Shown one piece after another: positions 25,101-36,246 of a stretch of DNA of 64,000 nt (within the stretch, counting starts at the first letter, position 1; the number at the start of each line of letters is the position of its first letter). The notes beneath the pieces are model-generated. The model did no database searches. It had not been told where the DNA came from and saw only the letters and a program-made list of their open reading frames with translations. The translations under genes and the position numbers were made by a program. Origin of the DNA: Ilyonectria destructans (lineage: Eukaryota > Ascomycota > Sordariomycetes > Hypocreales > Nectriaceae); NCBI GenBank assembly GCA_020740775.1, contig JAHEWK010000001.1, forward strand, positions 2,108,001 to 2,172,000. The letters run 5' to 3'.

Positions 25101-25335
25101 TTGGACCCGGGGTGTCGATGCTATCCAAAGCCGTGAGAGCATCAGTACCATCGATGCGGAGGCTATCCAATTCCGAAGCCAAGTCGATGTGGAATAATGT
25201 CCCTGGGCTGTCACTAGAGTTTGCCCCCTGGGGAGGTTCTGGGACGCCGGGGGTAGTCCAGCTGGGATCCCGTGAGGTATGGATAGAACGGGTATGAGTG
25301 CAAGAGAGCAGAGATGGCGGATCGGCGAGGGCCAT
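22136..25335 (-). CDS. Rho guanine nucleotide exchange factor (DH plus PH-type region)
   Basis: Six exons (24526-25335, 24153-24476, 23882-24082, 23606-23824, 23045-23558, 22136-22992) join in phase over introns of 49, 70, 57, 47 and 52 nt to give 974 residues. Residues 1-245 are Ser/Arg/Pro-rich and probably disordered. The DH domain starts at about 247 with RRQILEELINTEENYIGDV and includes the hallmark PIQRVCKYPLLF at about 446, so it spans roughly 247-500. A PH-like region follows (about 520-680, with the WRERLCRLIG helix at its end), then a Ser-rich basic tail. DH proteins load GTP on Rho-family GTPases to drive polarised growth, septation or wall synthesis at the cell cortex. ATG 25335 was chosen since the open frame further upstream to 25659 is not protein-like in composition; a start there cannot be fully excluded. 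Which GTPase it serves is not visible. Confidence 0.85.
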
Positions 25336-27701
25336 TCTGGAAGGCACACGGGGTGAGAGAGTCCAAGAAAGAAGATGTAAAATTGGTTCCAAGACACCAA
25401 AAGAACCAGCAAAAAACCAGGGCCTGGGTAAGCACTCAAAACATTGTGGCGGTGATGGATGATGCGGTGGAAGAGAAACACGAGGGTCGACAAGCAGCCC
25501 GACGCCTCGAAAGGCAATGCACCAAAGCCAGGCCGAGCAACGCAGAATGGGTTCGACAACGGGAAGGAGCCTCCACTTCAAACCCGGCCCAGATGCTTCA
25601 ACAGACCCTTCCTCAGATACGTCTCGGAAAGAGCTTGGGAAGGACCCGAGGACCGCCATGAAAATGACGTCGCGCGGAGTCGAGTCTCCGAAGCGGCGAA
25701 GACCTCGCCGGCTGCCACGCAGTTGGGAGAAATTTCACAGCATCATGGCTGCCGCCCGCATACAGAATCCCGGACTGTGGCCTCTCACAGCATCGGCGAC
25801 GGAAGACCGGTGTTACACGGCATGGAGGCTGTAATACGAATGGCGTCCCGACCGATGGGCCTCGCAGCGGCGGGCGGAAGTAGCGCCGGGCCCCCAGGGG
25901 CAGGGAGATGGACGACTGCGAAACCACAGCGCCCAGTGGGGGATACAAAGAATGAGAAGCAAGGTCGCGGAACAGAGCTTGATGAGCACGCCGTATCTGT
26001 GGTCGCATCGCGCCTTTTGAACGTCGCACGGCCAAGATTTCGAATCGGGAGAGGGGCGATGATCACGATAACCTCATGGCTTGCTGTAGCTTTGCAGTGC
26101 ATGGAAGCTATTAGAGTGTGAGCACCGCAGTGCGTGCAGATCACAAAATGGGCTGGGATCATGGATTCCTGTCCGCATGGCGGAGTGCGTGTTCGGAAGT
26201 GCAGATGAGAAGCTTAATGTTGCCGGGTCTTGATGGAGGGGAGGTTGGAGAGGGGGATTGCGTGTAAGTCACTCGTCACTACTTTGAGGGTGATGAGGCG
26301 ATGACTGAACATGACGGGAGATGTCGCCCATCTTGTGGGGACAATGCTTTTGCTTTATCTGGGCTATCTCTCGTCTTGTTCTCGTTGTCTCGGGGCTTAC
26401 AAGGTTGTGGTTTATGCCGCAACTGTACACGGGACCTGGCTGTGTTGCTGGGTGTAGAAGGGACTTGGTTGTGCAGCGCCGTGGAACCAGAGCAACTATG
26501 CTATAGACCTAGAGACTGACTGATGGGCAGATGCCAAGGGGTTGGAGATGGTTCAACTGAGGAGTGGGAAGCCATCGATAAGAGGTGGCCATAAGAGGTG
26601 GCCATAAGAGGTGGCCAGTGTTAACTTGTATTTGCATGTGGCACCAGCTGGAAAAGCCAACTCGCAGAAATTCCCTCTCGTCTTCATGAGGCGGCATGAT
26701 GACTTCAAGGTTCAATTCCCATCTGCTCTTACACTTCCGGATCCTATCAAAAGGCAATTTGGCCTTTCGTAAGTTTCGGGGAGCATACTGGAGGGTGGGT
26801 GAAGGCAGGGTACTCCGCACTGCACTGCCGGACGTACATCCTCCATACTTACGGGTGCTTCATAATCAAGAAAGCGGCAGCTTGCCGGCCAAGCGGCACA
26901 TTAGGGGTTCTCGGCGCCCCAGATGCGATGGGGACTCTTGCGTCAGTGCCGACTGCACTCTGCATCTCCACGTAGTCGTATCTCTTGGCCACCCGCCGCA
27001 GCGGCCCTCAATTGGCCCGTATCGGGGTGGTCCTTTGGGTCCGCTGGTGGGGCGAAGGCCGGCCAGTCCGGCATCGCCAACTTGGCAAAGGCGCGCCTTG
27101 AGAGGAAGGTGAGCTAAGCCGGAGTGGGGCAAAATCCGAGCCATCTCCGCCAGGAGTCCAGGTTACAGGGGGTTCCCGTCGGAGAACTACAGCGCCCTAC
27201 AGCACCCGGACATCCCCTACGGCGCCGCCCTACAGCGCCCTCCAGGGCTCCTCGGCGACCACCCGCTGGACCCCTAGCCCCAAACGCTGCCTAGAGCTGC
27301 TAACACCAAAGCGGCGCGGGGCCGACTCCCGGAGAAAACGAACACGTTGAACTTTCGACGTTGAGCTTCGCGATCTACGACCGGGCCTAATCAGATTCCC
27401 ATCCCCCATCGCTCTCTAACGTGCCACGTGCGTGGGTCCTCTTCTTCGAATCGCCTTCGTGACAAATCCGCTCTGTCATGACGGGCCGCTGATTCTTGTC
27501 ACACACATTCTCTCTCTTCCTTCTATTCTCCTTCATTGCCTTGCCTTGTGTCGTGGTTCCCTTCCTTCATCCCTTGTCGCAAACCCGGTACATGTCTGTG
27601 TCTGCGACTCCCTAAATTAAGTCGCCGCCGTCTTCGCCCACCTTTTCTCGACGCCTCGTTTTCGTCTCTTGCGCCCACCTGCGCTCTGCGCTCCGCCCAC
27701 C
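25336..27701. other. Divergent promoter region between Rho GEF and Ca2+-ATPase genes
   Basis: About 2.4 kb without a supported gene. It includes the leader of the Rho GEF gene, a 13-nt tandem repeat at 26578-26616, a GC-rich stretch with repeated CCTACAGCGCC-type words at about 27190-27245, and a pyrimidine-rich stretch (27505-27545) just upstream of the ATPase start. Confidence 0.45.
26578..26616. repeat. Three tandem copies of a 13-nt unit
   Basis: The unit ATAAGAGGTGGCC is repeated three times without change. It lies in a promoter-side intergenic region. No function can be assigned. Confidence 0.85.
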
Positions 27702-30700
27702 ATGGAGGACGCCTTTGCCCGCTCTGCCGACGAGGTTCTCGCCAACTTCCAGGTCGACAGCGTTGATGGCTTAAGCGACGCGCAAGTCGCCGACCTGCGC
27801 AACAAGCACGGTCGCAACTGTACGTCAACTCGCGCATTTTCCATCCCCCGCGACCGCCCCGCGACCAACCTGCGAAGACTTGCGCTCACATCTCTCTAGC
27901 TATCCCGGAAGAGCCCCCGACCCCCCTCTGGGAGCTTATTCTCGAACAGTTTAAGGATCAACTCGTCATTATCCTTCTTGGCTCCGCCGCCGTTTCTTTT
28001 GTCTTAGCTCTTCTCGACGACGAAGAGGGCTGGAGCGCATTCGTCGACCCTGCGGTTGTGAGTCTTCCCAACCACACACTCCCCCCTCAACTGCGCCGAG
28101 CCCCATACTGACTCTGAAACTCTCAATAGATTCTCACAATTCTCATTCTCAATGGTGTCGTCGGAGTCTCCCAGGAGAGCAGCGCTGAAAAGGCTATCGC
28201 CGCCTTGCAAGAATACTCGGCCAACGAGGCCAACGTCGTTCGCAATGGAGGACATGTTTCGCGAGTCAAGGCTGAGGAGCTGGTCCCCGGCGACATTGTT
28301 ACCATCGCTGTTGGCGATCGAATCCCCGCCGACTCCCGAATCATTTCCATTGAGAGCAACAGCTTCTCCGTCGACCAAGCCATCCTTACTGGAGAGAGCG
28401 AGAGCGTCGGCAAGGATGCCGCCGCTGTGATCAACGACGAAAAGGCCGTTCTTCAGGATCAGGTCAATATGCTGTTTTCCGGAACTACTGTCGTCACTGG
28501 TCGCGCCAGGGCCGCTGTTGTTCTGACCGGATCCAACACTGCCATTGGCGACATTCACGAGAGCATCACTGCCCAGATCTCGGAGCCCACTCCCCTCAAG
28601 CAGAAGCTCAACGACTTCGGTGACAGCTTGGCCAAGGTCATTACTGTCATCTGCATCCTGGTCTGGCTCATCAACATCCCCAACTTCAACGACCCCAGCC
28701 ATGGTAGCTGGACCAAGGGCGCCATCTACTATCTCAAGATCGCTGTGTCCCTCGGTGTCGCCGCTATTCCCGAAGGTCTTGCCGTTGTCATCACCACCTG
28801 CCTTGCCCTCGGAACCCGGAAGATGGCCGCTAAGAACGCTGTGGTCCGAAGCTTGCCCTCTGTCGAGACCCTCGGAAGCTGCAGTGTCATCTGCTCCGAC
28901 AAGACCGGTACTCTGACCACCAACCAGATGAGCGTCAACAAGATTGTCCACCTCAACGAGGATGGCAGCGATCTCACCGAGCTCGAGGTTGAGGGAACCA
29001 CCTTTGCCCCCCGCGGCGCCATCAAGTCAAACGGTGAAGTCGTTCAGAACCTTTGCGGCTCTTCTGCTACCATCCGCCAAATGGCCGAGGTCGCTGCGCT
29101 TTGCAACGACGCCCAGCTTGCCTATGATTCCCGCACTGCTACTTTCTCGAGCGTTGGAGAGCCCACCGAGGGCGCCCTCAGAGTCCTCGTCGAGAAGCTC
29201 GGTCCTTGCGCTCCCGCCGATACTCGTCCTGAAGACTGCGTCCACTTCGCCAGCGCCCGCTATGAACACAGCCTCCCTCGCCTTGCTACCTACGAGTTCT
29301 CCCGTGACAGGAAGAGCATGTCTGTTCTGGTCAGCACCGGCAACGAGAAGAAGCTTCTGATCAAGGGTGCTCCCGAGTCTGTCATCGAACGCTGCTCGCA
29401 CACTCTTGTCGGTTCCGACGGCAAGAGGGTTCCTCTGAGTGGCAAGGTCGCCGAAGTCTTGATGGAGGAGGTCGTCCAGTATGGTAACCGTGGTCTCCGA
29501 GTCATCGCTCTCGCCAGCATCGATAATGTCGCAAAGAACCCCCTTCTCCACGCCAAGACCACCGAGGATTACGCCCAGCTCGAACAGAACATGACCTTCC
29601 TTGGCCTCGTCGGCATGCTTGATCCCCCCCGTCCCGAGGTGCCCCTCTCCATTCAGCGCTGCAAGGATGCCGGTATTCGCGTTATCGTCATCACTGGAGA
29701 CAACCGCAACACTGCCGAGAGCATCTGCCGACAGATTGGTGTCTTTGGCGAGCACGAGGACCTCACTGGAAAGAGCTACACTGGCCGCGAATTCGATGAT
29801 CTCCCTGAAAGTGAGCAGCTGAAGGCTGCCATGCGCGCATCTCTGTTCTCTCGTGTCGAGCCTGGCCACAAGTCCAAGCTTGTTGATCTGCTCCAGTCCG
29901 CCGGTGAGGTCGTTGCCATGACTGGCGACGGTGTCAACGATGCCCCCGCTCTCAAGAAGGCCGATATTGGTGTTGCCATGGGTTCCGGAACTGATGTGTC
30001 TAAGCTGGCCGCCGACATGGTCCTCGCTGACAGCAACTTCGCCACCATTGAGGTCGCCATTGAGGAGGGCCGTTCCATCTACAACAACACCCAGCAGTTC
30101 ATCCGGTACCTGATCTCCTCCAACATCGGTGAGGTCGTCTCCATCTTCTTGACCGCCGCCCTTGGCATGCCCGAGGCTCTCGTCCCCGTTCAGCTCCTCT
30201 GGGTCAACCTCGTCACTGACGGTCTCCCCGCCACCGCCCTGTCCTTCAACCCTCCGGATAACGACATCATGAAGCGTCGCCCGCGTAAGCGTGACGAAGC
30301 CCTCATCGGTGGCTGGTTGTTCTTCCGCTACCTCATCATCGGCACCTACGTTGGCCTCGCCACTGTGGCCGGCTACGCCTGGTGGTTCATGTACAACGCC
30401 GAGGGTCCTCAGATTACCTTCCGCCAGTTGACTCGCTTCCACCACTGCTCTGCTGATTTCCCCGAGATTGGCTGTGAGATGTTCTCCAACGACATGGCCA
30501 AGGCCGGCTCGACCGTCTCACTGACCATCCTGGTCGTCATCGAGATGTTCAACGCCATGAACGCCCTCTCGTCCAGCGAGTCCCTGCTCACCCTCCCCCT
30601 GTGGAAGAACATGATGCTCGTCTACGCCATCGCCCTGTCCATGGCCCTGCACTGTGCTCTCCTCTACGTCCCCTTCCTCCAGGGTCTGTTTTCCATTGTC

Positions 30701-30902
30701 CCGTTGAACCAGGCCGAGTGGAAGGCGGTTGTCATCATTAGTGCGCCCGTCATGTAAGTCAACCTCTCTTTCCCCGCAGACTGCAAATCATGTACTAACT
30801 TAGACCTCCAGTATTCTTGACGAGATCCTCAAGATCATTGAGCGTCAGTTTTTCGTCCAGACGACGACCGATGTCTCCCTTAAGACAAAGAAGGAGCAAT
30901 AG
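27702..30902 (+). CDS. nca-1: SERCA-type Ca2+-transporting P-type ATPase
   Basis: Four exons (27702-27819, 27900-28057, 28130-30753, 30812-30902) join in phase to give 996 residues, almost exactly the length of animal SERCA. Visible hallmarks in order: the N-terminal cytosolic helix region, TGES of the actuator domain, IPEGL in transmembrane helix 4, the phosphorylated Asp in CSDKTGTLT at residue 349 (351 in rabbit SERCA1), KGAPE in the nucleotide-binding domain, TGDGVNDAP in the P domain, and the C-terminal membrane helices with the [10 protein letters not shown] segment. The enzyme pumps Ca2+ from the cytosol into the endoplasmic reticulum. The symbol follows the Neurospora SERCA gene and rests on my family-level match. 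The start ATG has a strong context (CACCATGG). The gene is strongly codon-biased towards C in third positions, which also creates long meaningless antisense frames. Confidence 0.95.
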
Positions 30903-31260
30903 ACAGATACAGAGACAAAGTAGAAGAGATGCACACAACTGGCCCAAGCTAGATATTAGTTTAGACATGTTTTATGTACCATAGCCAGCACGCCGCCGAA
31001 GATAGACTGGAGGGCATGATCAGTGGCGGGTGCCCCCATGTAAGATGATCCAGAGAGAAGCATCAAAAATGGAAGTGCGTGCACATCATTACTATCCCCT
31101 GTGACAACACGGTCGCCAGGCGTATCAAAGGTCTTTGCTTGATGTGCTTGTGCACTCTCATTACCCAGCTTTGATATTGGCCGGGTATCTATTCATACAA
31201 GATGCAAATTCCGCCCCTGGCGCCGTCTTCCGCGTGCCCAAGCCTGCCCAAAATGCCACT
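30903..31260. other. Short spacer between convergent genes
   Basis: The Ca2+-ATPase and pup3 genes end toward each other here. The 358 bases must hold both 3' ends; nothing else is recognised. Confidence 0.5.
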
Positions 31261-32124
31261 CTAGTCTTGTCGGCCCTTTAGTAATCGCTTGGTGACCTTG
31301 TCCTTCTCGATAATGTAAACGTGCGCACCCCAACCGGAGAGGGCGTCGCGGTCAACGGCGTTGAGCAGTGCCTGGGAAATGGTCTCAAAGAGGGCATCGG
31401 GCTCCTATTTGAGATGATTCGTTAGCTGGGTTCCACAGGCAGCCAAGAGAGGCGGGTTCTCTTGAGACCCGCATCAGTATTGCGATGGTTGTTACGCACC
31501 ATATCAGGCTCCCACAGACCCTCGCACATGCCAAAGAGCTGCTCAGAGGCGGTACCAGACACAATGAAGTCCTTGGCAAAGTCGATGCAGCCGATGCTGT
31601 CAAAGCCGCAGATGAAGGGCTTGCTGGTCTTGGGATCAAGGCCAGCGACGACGGGGGAGACGAAGTAGGGACCGAAGCGTTTCTCGTAGAGGGACGAGGA
31701 GACCAGGTTGGCAAAAGTGCGGGGGGCGATGTCGCGCTCCTCGCGCAGGCGGTACATGTTGGTCTTGTAGCGGAAGACGTCACTGACGGTGTTGACGTCG
31801 GTGGCCAGGCCGGTCAGGCCGAGGAAGACGTCGCCGTACTGGAAGATCTTGGGGAAGTTGTTGGAGACGGTGAGGGCCTGTACACCGAGTCGGAGATCGC
31901 AAGCGATGGCAACGCAGTCCTTGCCGACCATGGCGACAGCGGCGCCGCCGTCTGTGAGGGGAGGAGGCAGGTTAGTCTGGGTCGAGCTGAGGAGGGGCGG
32001 AGGAGCGAGGGAGAGGGAGAGGGCGGGACGAACTTATTGAGAAGGGAGACGACTGCGGGAGAGAAGGCGGCGGTTAGCTGGAGGATGCAGACGATGGGGG
32101 CGGCGTCGAGGGCGGACGTACCAT
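31261..32124 (-). CDS. pup3: 20S proteasome subunit beta-3 (Pup3)
   Basis: Four coding exons (32122-32124, 32034-32052, 31500-31951, 31261-31404) give 205 residues, the same length as yeast Pup3. The first coding exon is only the ATG, followed by a GTACGT donor; the second is 19 nt. Together they give MSSPFSINGG, the conserved start of the family. The body carries [14 protein letters not shown], then GLTGLATDV, and ends in KRLLKGRQD. Beta-3 is a non-catalytic subunit of the inner ring and lacks the active-site Thr; it forms part of the 20S core particle in cytosol and nucleus. The third intron (31405-31499) falls between two EPD-like segments (WEPDM and EPDALF). The gene lies divergent to the UBX gene, about 1.4 kb away. 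Confidence 0.93.
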
Positions 32125-33559
32125 AGTGGCCTCTGTCACTCTTGACGTCCAAGATGCAGATGCAAGGTCGAGCTGTCGAACAGCGGAGCGTCAATCAAGC
32201 CGGTCTCGGTGACGGAGGGCGAGTCTCGGGGGACAAGCAGCCTTGAACGGTGCAGGCTGCAGGCGGCTTGGTGCGGGAGGGCGGGCGGTGGCTGTTTCGA
32301 GGGAGGATCGTGGTGGTGATGGTGGAGTTGACGGGAGTGAGGTTGGTTGATTGACGAAGCTCCTGGTACCTGGGGCTGGAGCTTGGTGGTAAGGTCGGAG
32401 GTACGTACTGTTTGTTACTGTACACGTCCCAGCAGCAGTGGCAGGCAAACACGGTCTGGCGTGGCCGCCGTCGGAAAATCCACGTCGACCGCCGGAGCCT
32501 GGTGCTTAGGTAATCGTCTTGATCTATGAGTGTAGCGCGTAAACCAACGAAAGACTATGAGTTTCTAGTAGTAATAATGATGTAAAATATACAGCAATGT
32601 CTCTATTGTTTCAAGTGCACGTTGGAGCTCTTTTGTATCGGCCGAACTGAGACTCTTGGTATAGATGGGAGTTCTTTTTGCATGGTGTGTACTGACAGTG
32701 TTGATGTACCCCCCCCCCCACGCCAAAGAAGTATCAACTGTCACCTGTGCGAACAGCGATATTTGAGAAACGATTCCTTTTGATAATTCTCCGGTATATT
32801 GATATAGAGTGCACGGGTGATTCTACTCAATGACCTTCGTGATGAGGTATAAGATAAGAGTTGTCAACTACAGACGTAGGAACATGTGTTGATGTATACA
32901 AGGGGAGGTTACAGTGCTATGATATTAAGGTCAGCTATTTATTACGAGCTGCCTATTGGAATATGGAGGTTCCCGGGGTTGTATGGGGATAGTTGCTTCA
33001 CAATTGTAACAACTACCCCTACTGTATATCCTCGTAGACAATTCGCCACCTAAACACAACTACAGACTATACACACAAGGCGAAAGTACCCCAAGCTTCG
33101 TCCATACACCAAGTATAAAAACCACAAAATAAAACACGGTAAAACAGAGCGCAACTGCGAATAGATAAAACTAAAGTTTCCAATTGCTAACCCTAAGGAG
33201 CATCTTAGAACGAGCCTGAAAAGACTCAAGTATAGGGTGGGAAGTCCGTGGCACAGTCTAGAAACAGCTGACATAATCCCCCGCCATGCCGAGCCCCTCC
33301 AAGAGGCACCGAGCTGATGTGGGCGTCGGTGACAAAGAGACGGACTCTAGGCATCCCATCAAGCTGCGTTCTTGCGACAGCAACTCTCCTTCTCACAAAT
33401 AGACGGAAAACCGTCCTCTGTAGCTGCTCGAGCCTGCGTATTCTAACCCTTGCATCGCCAAACCGCTCTAGCGTTGCCTGTTTATCCCCCCCCCGCACCT
33501 TGGGTCCTGCCACAGCTACAGTTCCTAGTTTACGACAGCTTCACGTTTGCTTCGAAATC
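32125..33559. other. Divergent promoter region between pup3 and the UBX gene
   Basis: About 1.4 kb. The pup3 side holds its 5' leader. A run of about 12 C residues lies at about 32708-32719. The middle part (about 32560-33000) is AT-richer. No gene or canonical proteasome-gene control element was recognised. Confidence 0.4.
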
Positions 33560-35149
33560 ATGGCTTCCCACGTCGTGGTGATCGCCACCGACCTGCGGCG
33601 GACAACGATCAAGGTGAACCCTGGAACATACTTGACCGACGTCCTCCAAGAGGCCTGCAGGAAGCTCAATCTTTCCAGCGACAGGTACCTCATCAAGTAA
33701 GTCTGTCCTTTGTGTTCTGTGTGTCCCCTGGCGCCACCATACACCCGCTGACTTGATCCTCAACGCAATAGACACCGCCAAAAGCAAGTCGACCTTTCAG
33801 TCCCATTCCGAACATCCGGCCTCATCCCCGGCGCAAAGCTCGAGCTCGTGCAAAAGTCCAACACGCCCTCCGCCATCCAGGTCGCCCTCCAAGTCCCGTT
33901 GCCTGAGGGTCGCGAGATCCCCGGCGGCCGCCTGATCCAAAAGTTCCCCAGCGACTTGACCCTGTGGAAGGTCTTGCGACAGTTTGAAAGCGGCCAGGCG
34001 AGCAATGGCAGGAACATCAACATCACGGCCCGTGGCGTCGCCCAGACGGCGAGCAGCTCTGGCAACGGCGGCGGACAGCTGTACTACGAGATCCCCGTGT
34101 TGAACATCATGGGCAGGGAGCTGGCCTCCTTTGCCGACTTCCAGCGGACCCTGTCGCAACTAGGCTACAACTCGGGGAGTGTGCTGATCAGGCTGGCGTA
34201 CCGCCAGACGGAACAGACACTGTTTGATGCCATGGCGGAGATCGGCCGGTTCTTCAACGAGGAAGAGGCACCAGCCGCACCAGAAGCAGCAGAGAAGGAG
34301 ACGAAGGAACCGGTCGAGGAAACCCAAGATACCCCCATGACAGAACCTCAACCCGACCCTGTCGAAGAGTCGCTCCTTGATCAACAGCCCCCCGAACAGG
34401 AAGAGACTCCAGGTTCTTCCGTCGATCAACCCGCCAAGGAAGATGCCATGGCCGTCGACAACTCTCAACCAAGCAACCCCCTAGAACCCGTGGGCGTGTT
34501 CCTCGCACCATCAGGCACAGTCCCAGCCGCCGCCCTAGCCGAAGTCGAAGAAACCGACTACACCCCGTCCATCGCCCACGCCCAGATCCACCAGGCCCGT
34601 CTTCAGGAGCACTCACGGAACAAGCGCCTCCTCTCAGACAGAGAGCTCGAGGACAAGGCCGCAGCCGAGGCAGCCAAGGTGGCCGCGATCAAGTCCGTCC
34701 TCGTCAAGGTCCGCTTCCCAGACAACACGAGCAGCGACTGGCAGGTTGGTCCCGCCGAAACGGGCCGCTTCTTATACAATGCTGTCCGGCACGTCATGGC
34801 CAACGATAACCAGCCTTTCCATCTTGTCCTCCCTGGGACTAAGACGGTCATAAAGAACGACGACGGCCCTTCCAGCAGCCTCATCAAGGACTACAAAATC
34901 TCCGGACGCATCCTCGTCAACCTGGTCTGGGACGATGGCGTCCCCCCTGCGGTACGAAAGCAGCCCTTCCTCAAGTCCAACGTGGCGCAACAGGGACAGC
35001 AAGTCAAGGTTCCCGAGCCTCTTGTGGTTTCAGACGACAAGGGCAAGGGCCCAGCTTTACCCACGCTTCAACAGCCTGATAGGGGCGAGGGGAGTGGGGA
35101 TAAGATTGGTAAGAAGATACCCAAGTGGCTCAAGTTGGGCAAGAAATAG
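33560..35149 (+). CDS. TUG/ASPSCR1-like UBX-domain protein (Ubx4-type)
   Basis: Two exons (33560-33696 and 33772-35149) over a 75-nt intron give 504 residues. The N-terminus (residues 1-75) is a TUG-type ubiquitin-like domain: VVVIATDLRRTTIKVNPGTY, then VLQEACRKL and a following QVDLSVPFR segment. A second ubiquitin-like stretch (about 100-170) and an acidic Pro/Glu-rich linker follow. At about 325-415 lies a UBX domain with VKVRFPDN and FHLVLPGTK. The C-terminus is Lys-rich. UBX proteins bind the AAA ATPase Cdc48/p97 and direct it to substrates; TUG members are linked to membrane traffic and p97 disassembly. That role is inferred from the family. The ATG follows a long leader; the open frame to 33317 is probably chance. 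Confidence 0.88.
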
Positions 35150-35549
35150 AGAGTTGGAGGAGTTGAACAGAAGGAGACGGAATCATCATGAACCAATGCG
35201 TACAGCAGGTTCACATACGGCGTTAGTTCATCAGGGACCAGTTACATCATTCGACGAGTATGTCGTAGTATTCATTGTAGGGAATAGAAGGCGCTGGGTA
35301 CATTCAGAGGACCAGACTTTGAGATAGCAGAGATTGCTGGGCGTGCCGAGATAGTTGTCAACGTCACGTCCGCATTGAAGCACGTTTGTAGTCGTTAAGT
35401 TATTGTCTTCAGAGTATTGGTATTCCGGTGAGCCGCAGCTTATCCCTGCCACGGAGCATCAAAGCCGTTTTTTTATAACGATCAAATCGTGACCACGCCA
35501 ATCCATGCGAACCCCATTTGCCAGATTCCCAAATGTCAAAAGAGACCGT
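35150..35549. other. Spacer between convergent genes
   Basis: The UBX gene and the eL36 gene end toward each other over 400 bases. A T run occurs at about 35467-35475. No gene seen. Confidence 0.45.
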
Positions 35550-36246
35550 TTAGTGAGCACGGCGGGCATCGGCGATGACGCGTTGGAGCTCGTCGACCTT
35601 CTTCTTGGCACGGCCGAAGGTACCGAGCTATTGTCTTGTTAGTCCTCGAAGTCGCAATGACGTGATGGGTGGCGGTTCGACATACTCTCTTCTTGGCGAG
35701 CTTACGGGCACGCTTGTCCTTGCTGTTGCGGAGCAACTCGATGACTCGGCGCTCGTAGGGGGCAAGACTGAAGGGAATCTGGTTAGTCAAATGTTCCACG
35801 AGAAAATATGAATCCTCCATTGACGACAATCCGAACATGACGCTTCCGGTGCCTCGATGATCCAATCGTATCCAATGCCCAGACAGGTATTTGCTGCACT
35901 AGACCCCTTCTCGATTGTGACCCCTCGCACTATTCGACGCCGGCGGACTGTCCCGTAAGAAAAAATCAATGACTTACCCAGCAACCTCCTTGACGACCTC
36001 ACGGACGAAAGCGGTGCGCTTGCTCAGGTGGCCCTTGGTGCGGGAGACGCGGGGCTTGACAACGCGGGCGGTGGTTTTCTATAAATCGCAAAGGCGCAAA
36101 TGTCAGCGTCCATCGTCTGCAAGAGCGACCTCGTGGAAGAGGGTGCGAGGCAGAGATCCTCCACGAGGTGAGACTGTGACAAGACGTACGTGGCCCTTGT
36201 TCAGGCCAACGGCCAGACCGGATCGTGCGGGGGCTTCAGCGGCCAT
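35550..36246 (-). CDS. rpl36: 60S ribosomal protein eL36
   Basis: Four exons (36190-36246, 35978-36078, 35686-35767, 35550-35627) over introns of 111, 210 and 58 nt give 105 residues, the normal length. The sequence shows [10 protein letters not shown], then [22 protein letters not shown], split as [12 protein letters not shown] and [10 protein letters not shown], and [19 protein letters not shown] with a Lys/Arg-rich end. The protein is part of the large ribosomal subunit near the exit region. Three introns in so short a gene are typical of fungal ribosomal protein genes. Start and stop are unambiguous. Confidence 0.95.

Noticed and set aside
25336..25659. Upstream extension of the Rho GEF frame to an ATG at 25659
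   Set aside because: The added 108 residues are Trp/Cys/Leu-rich and unlike the Ser-rich N-terminus; probably 5' leader. Kept only as an alternative.
26700..26720. tRNA B-box-like word GGTTCAATTCC
   Set aside because: No matching T-stem pairs, no A box at the right distance and no acceptor stem.
28004..30445. Long minus-strand open frames (315 and 472 codons) across the Ca2+-ATPase
   Set aside because: They mirror a strongly C-biased gene on the plus strand; the third-position bias removes antisense stops. Their composition is that of an antisense shadow and no family motif is seen.
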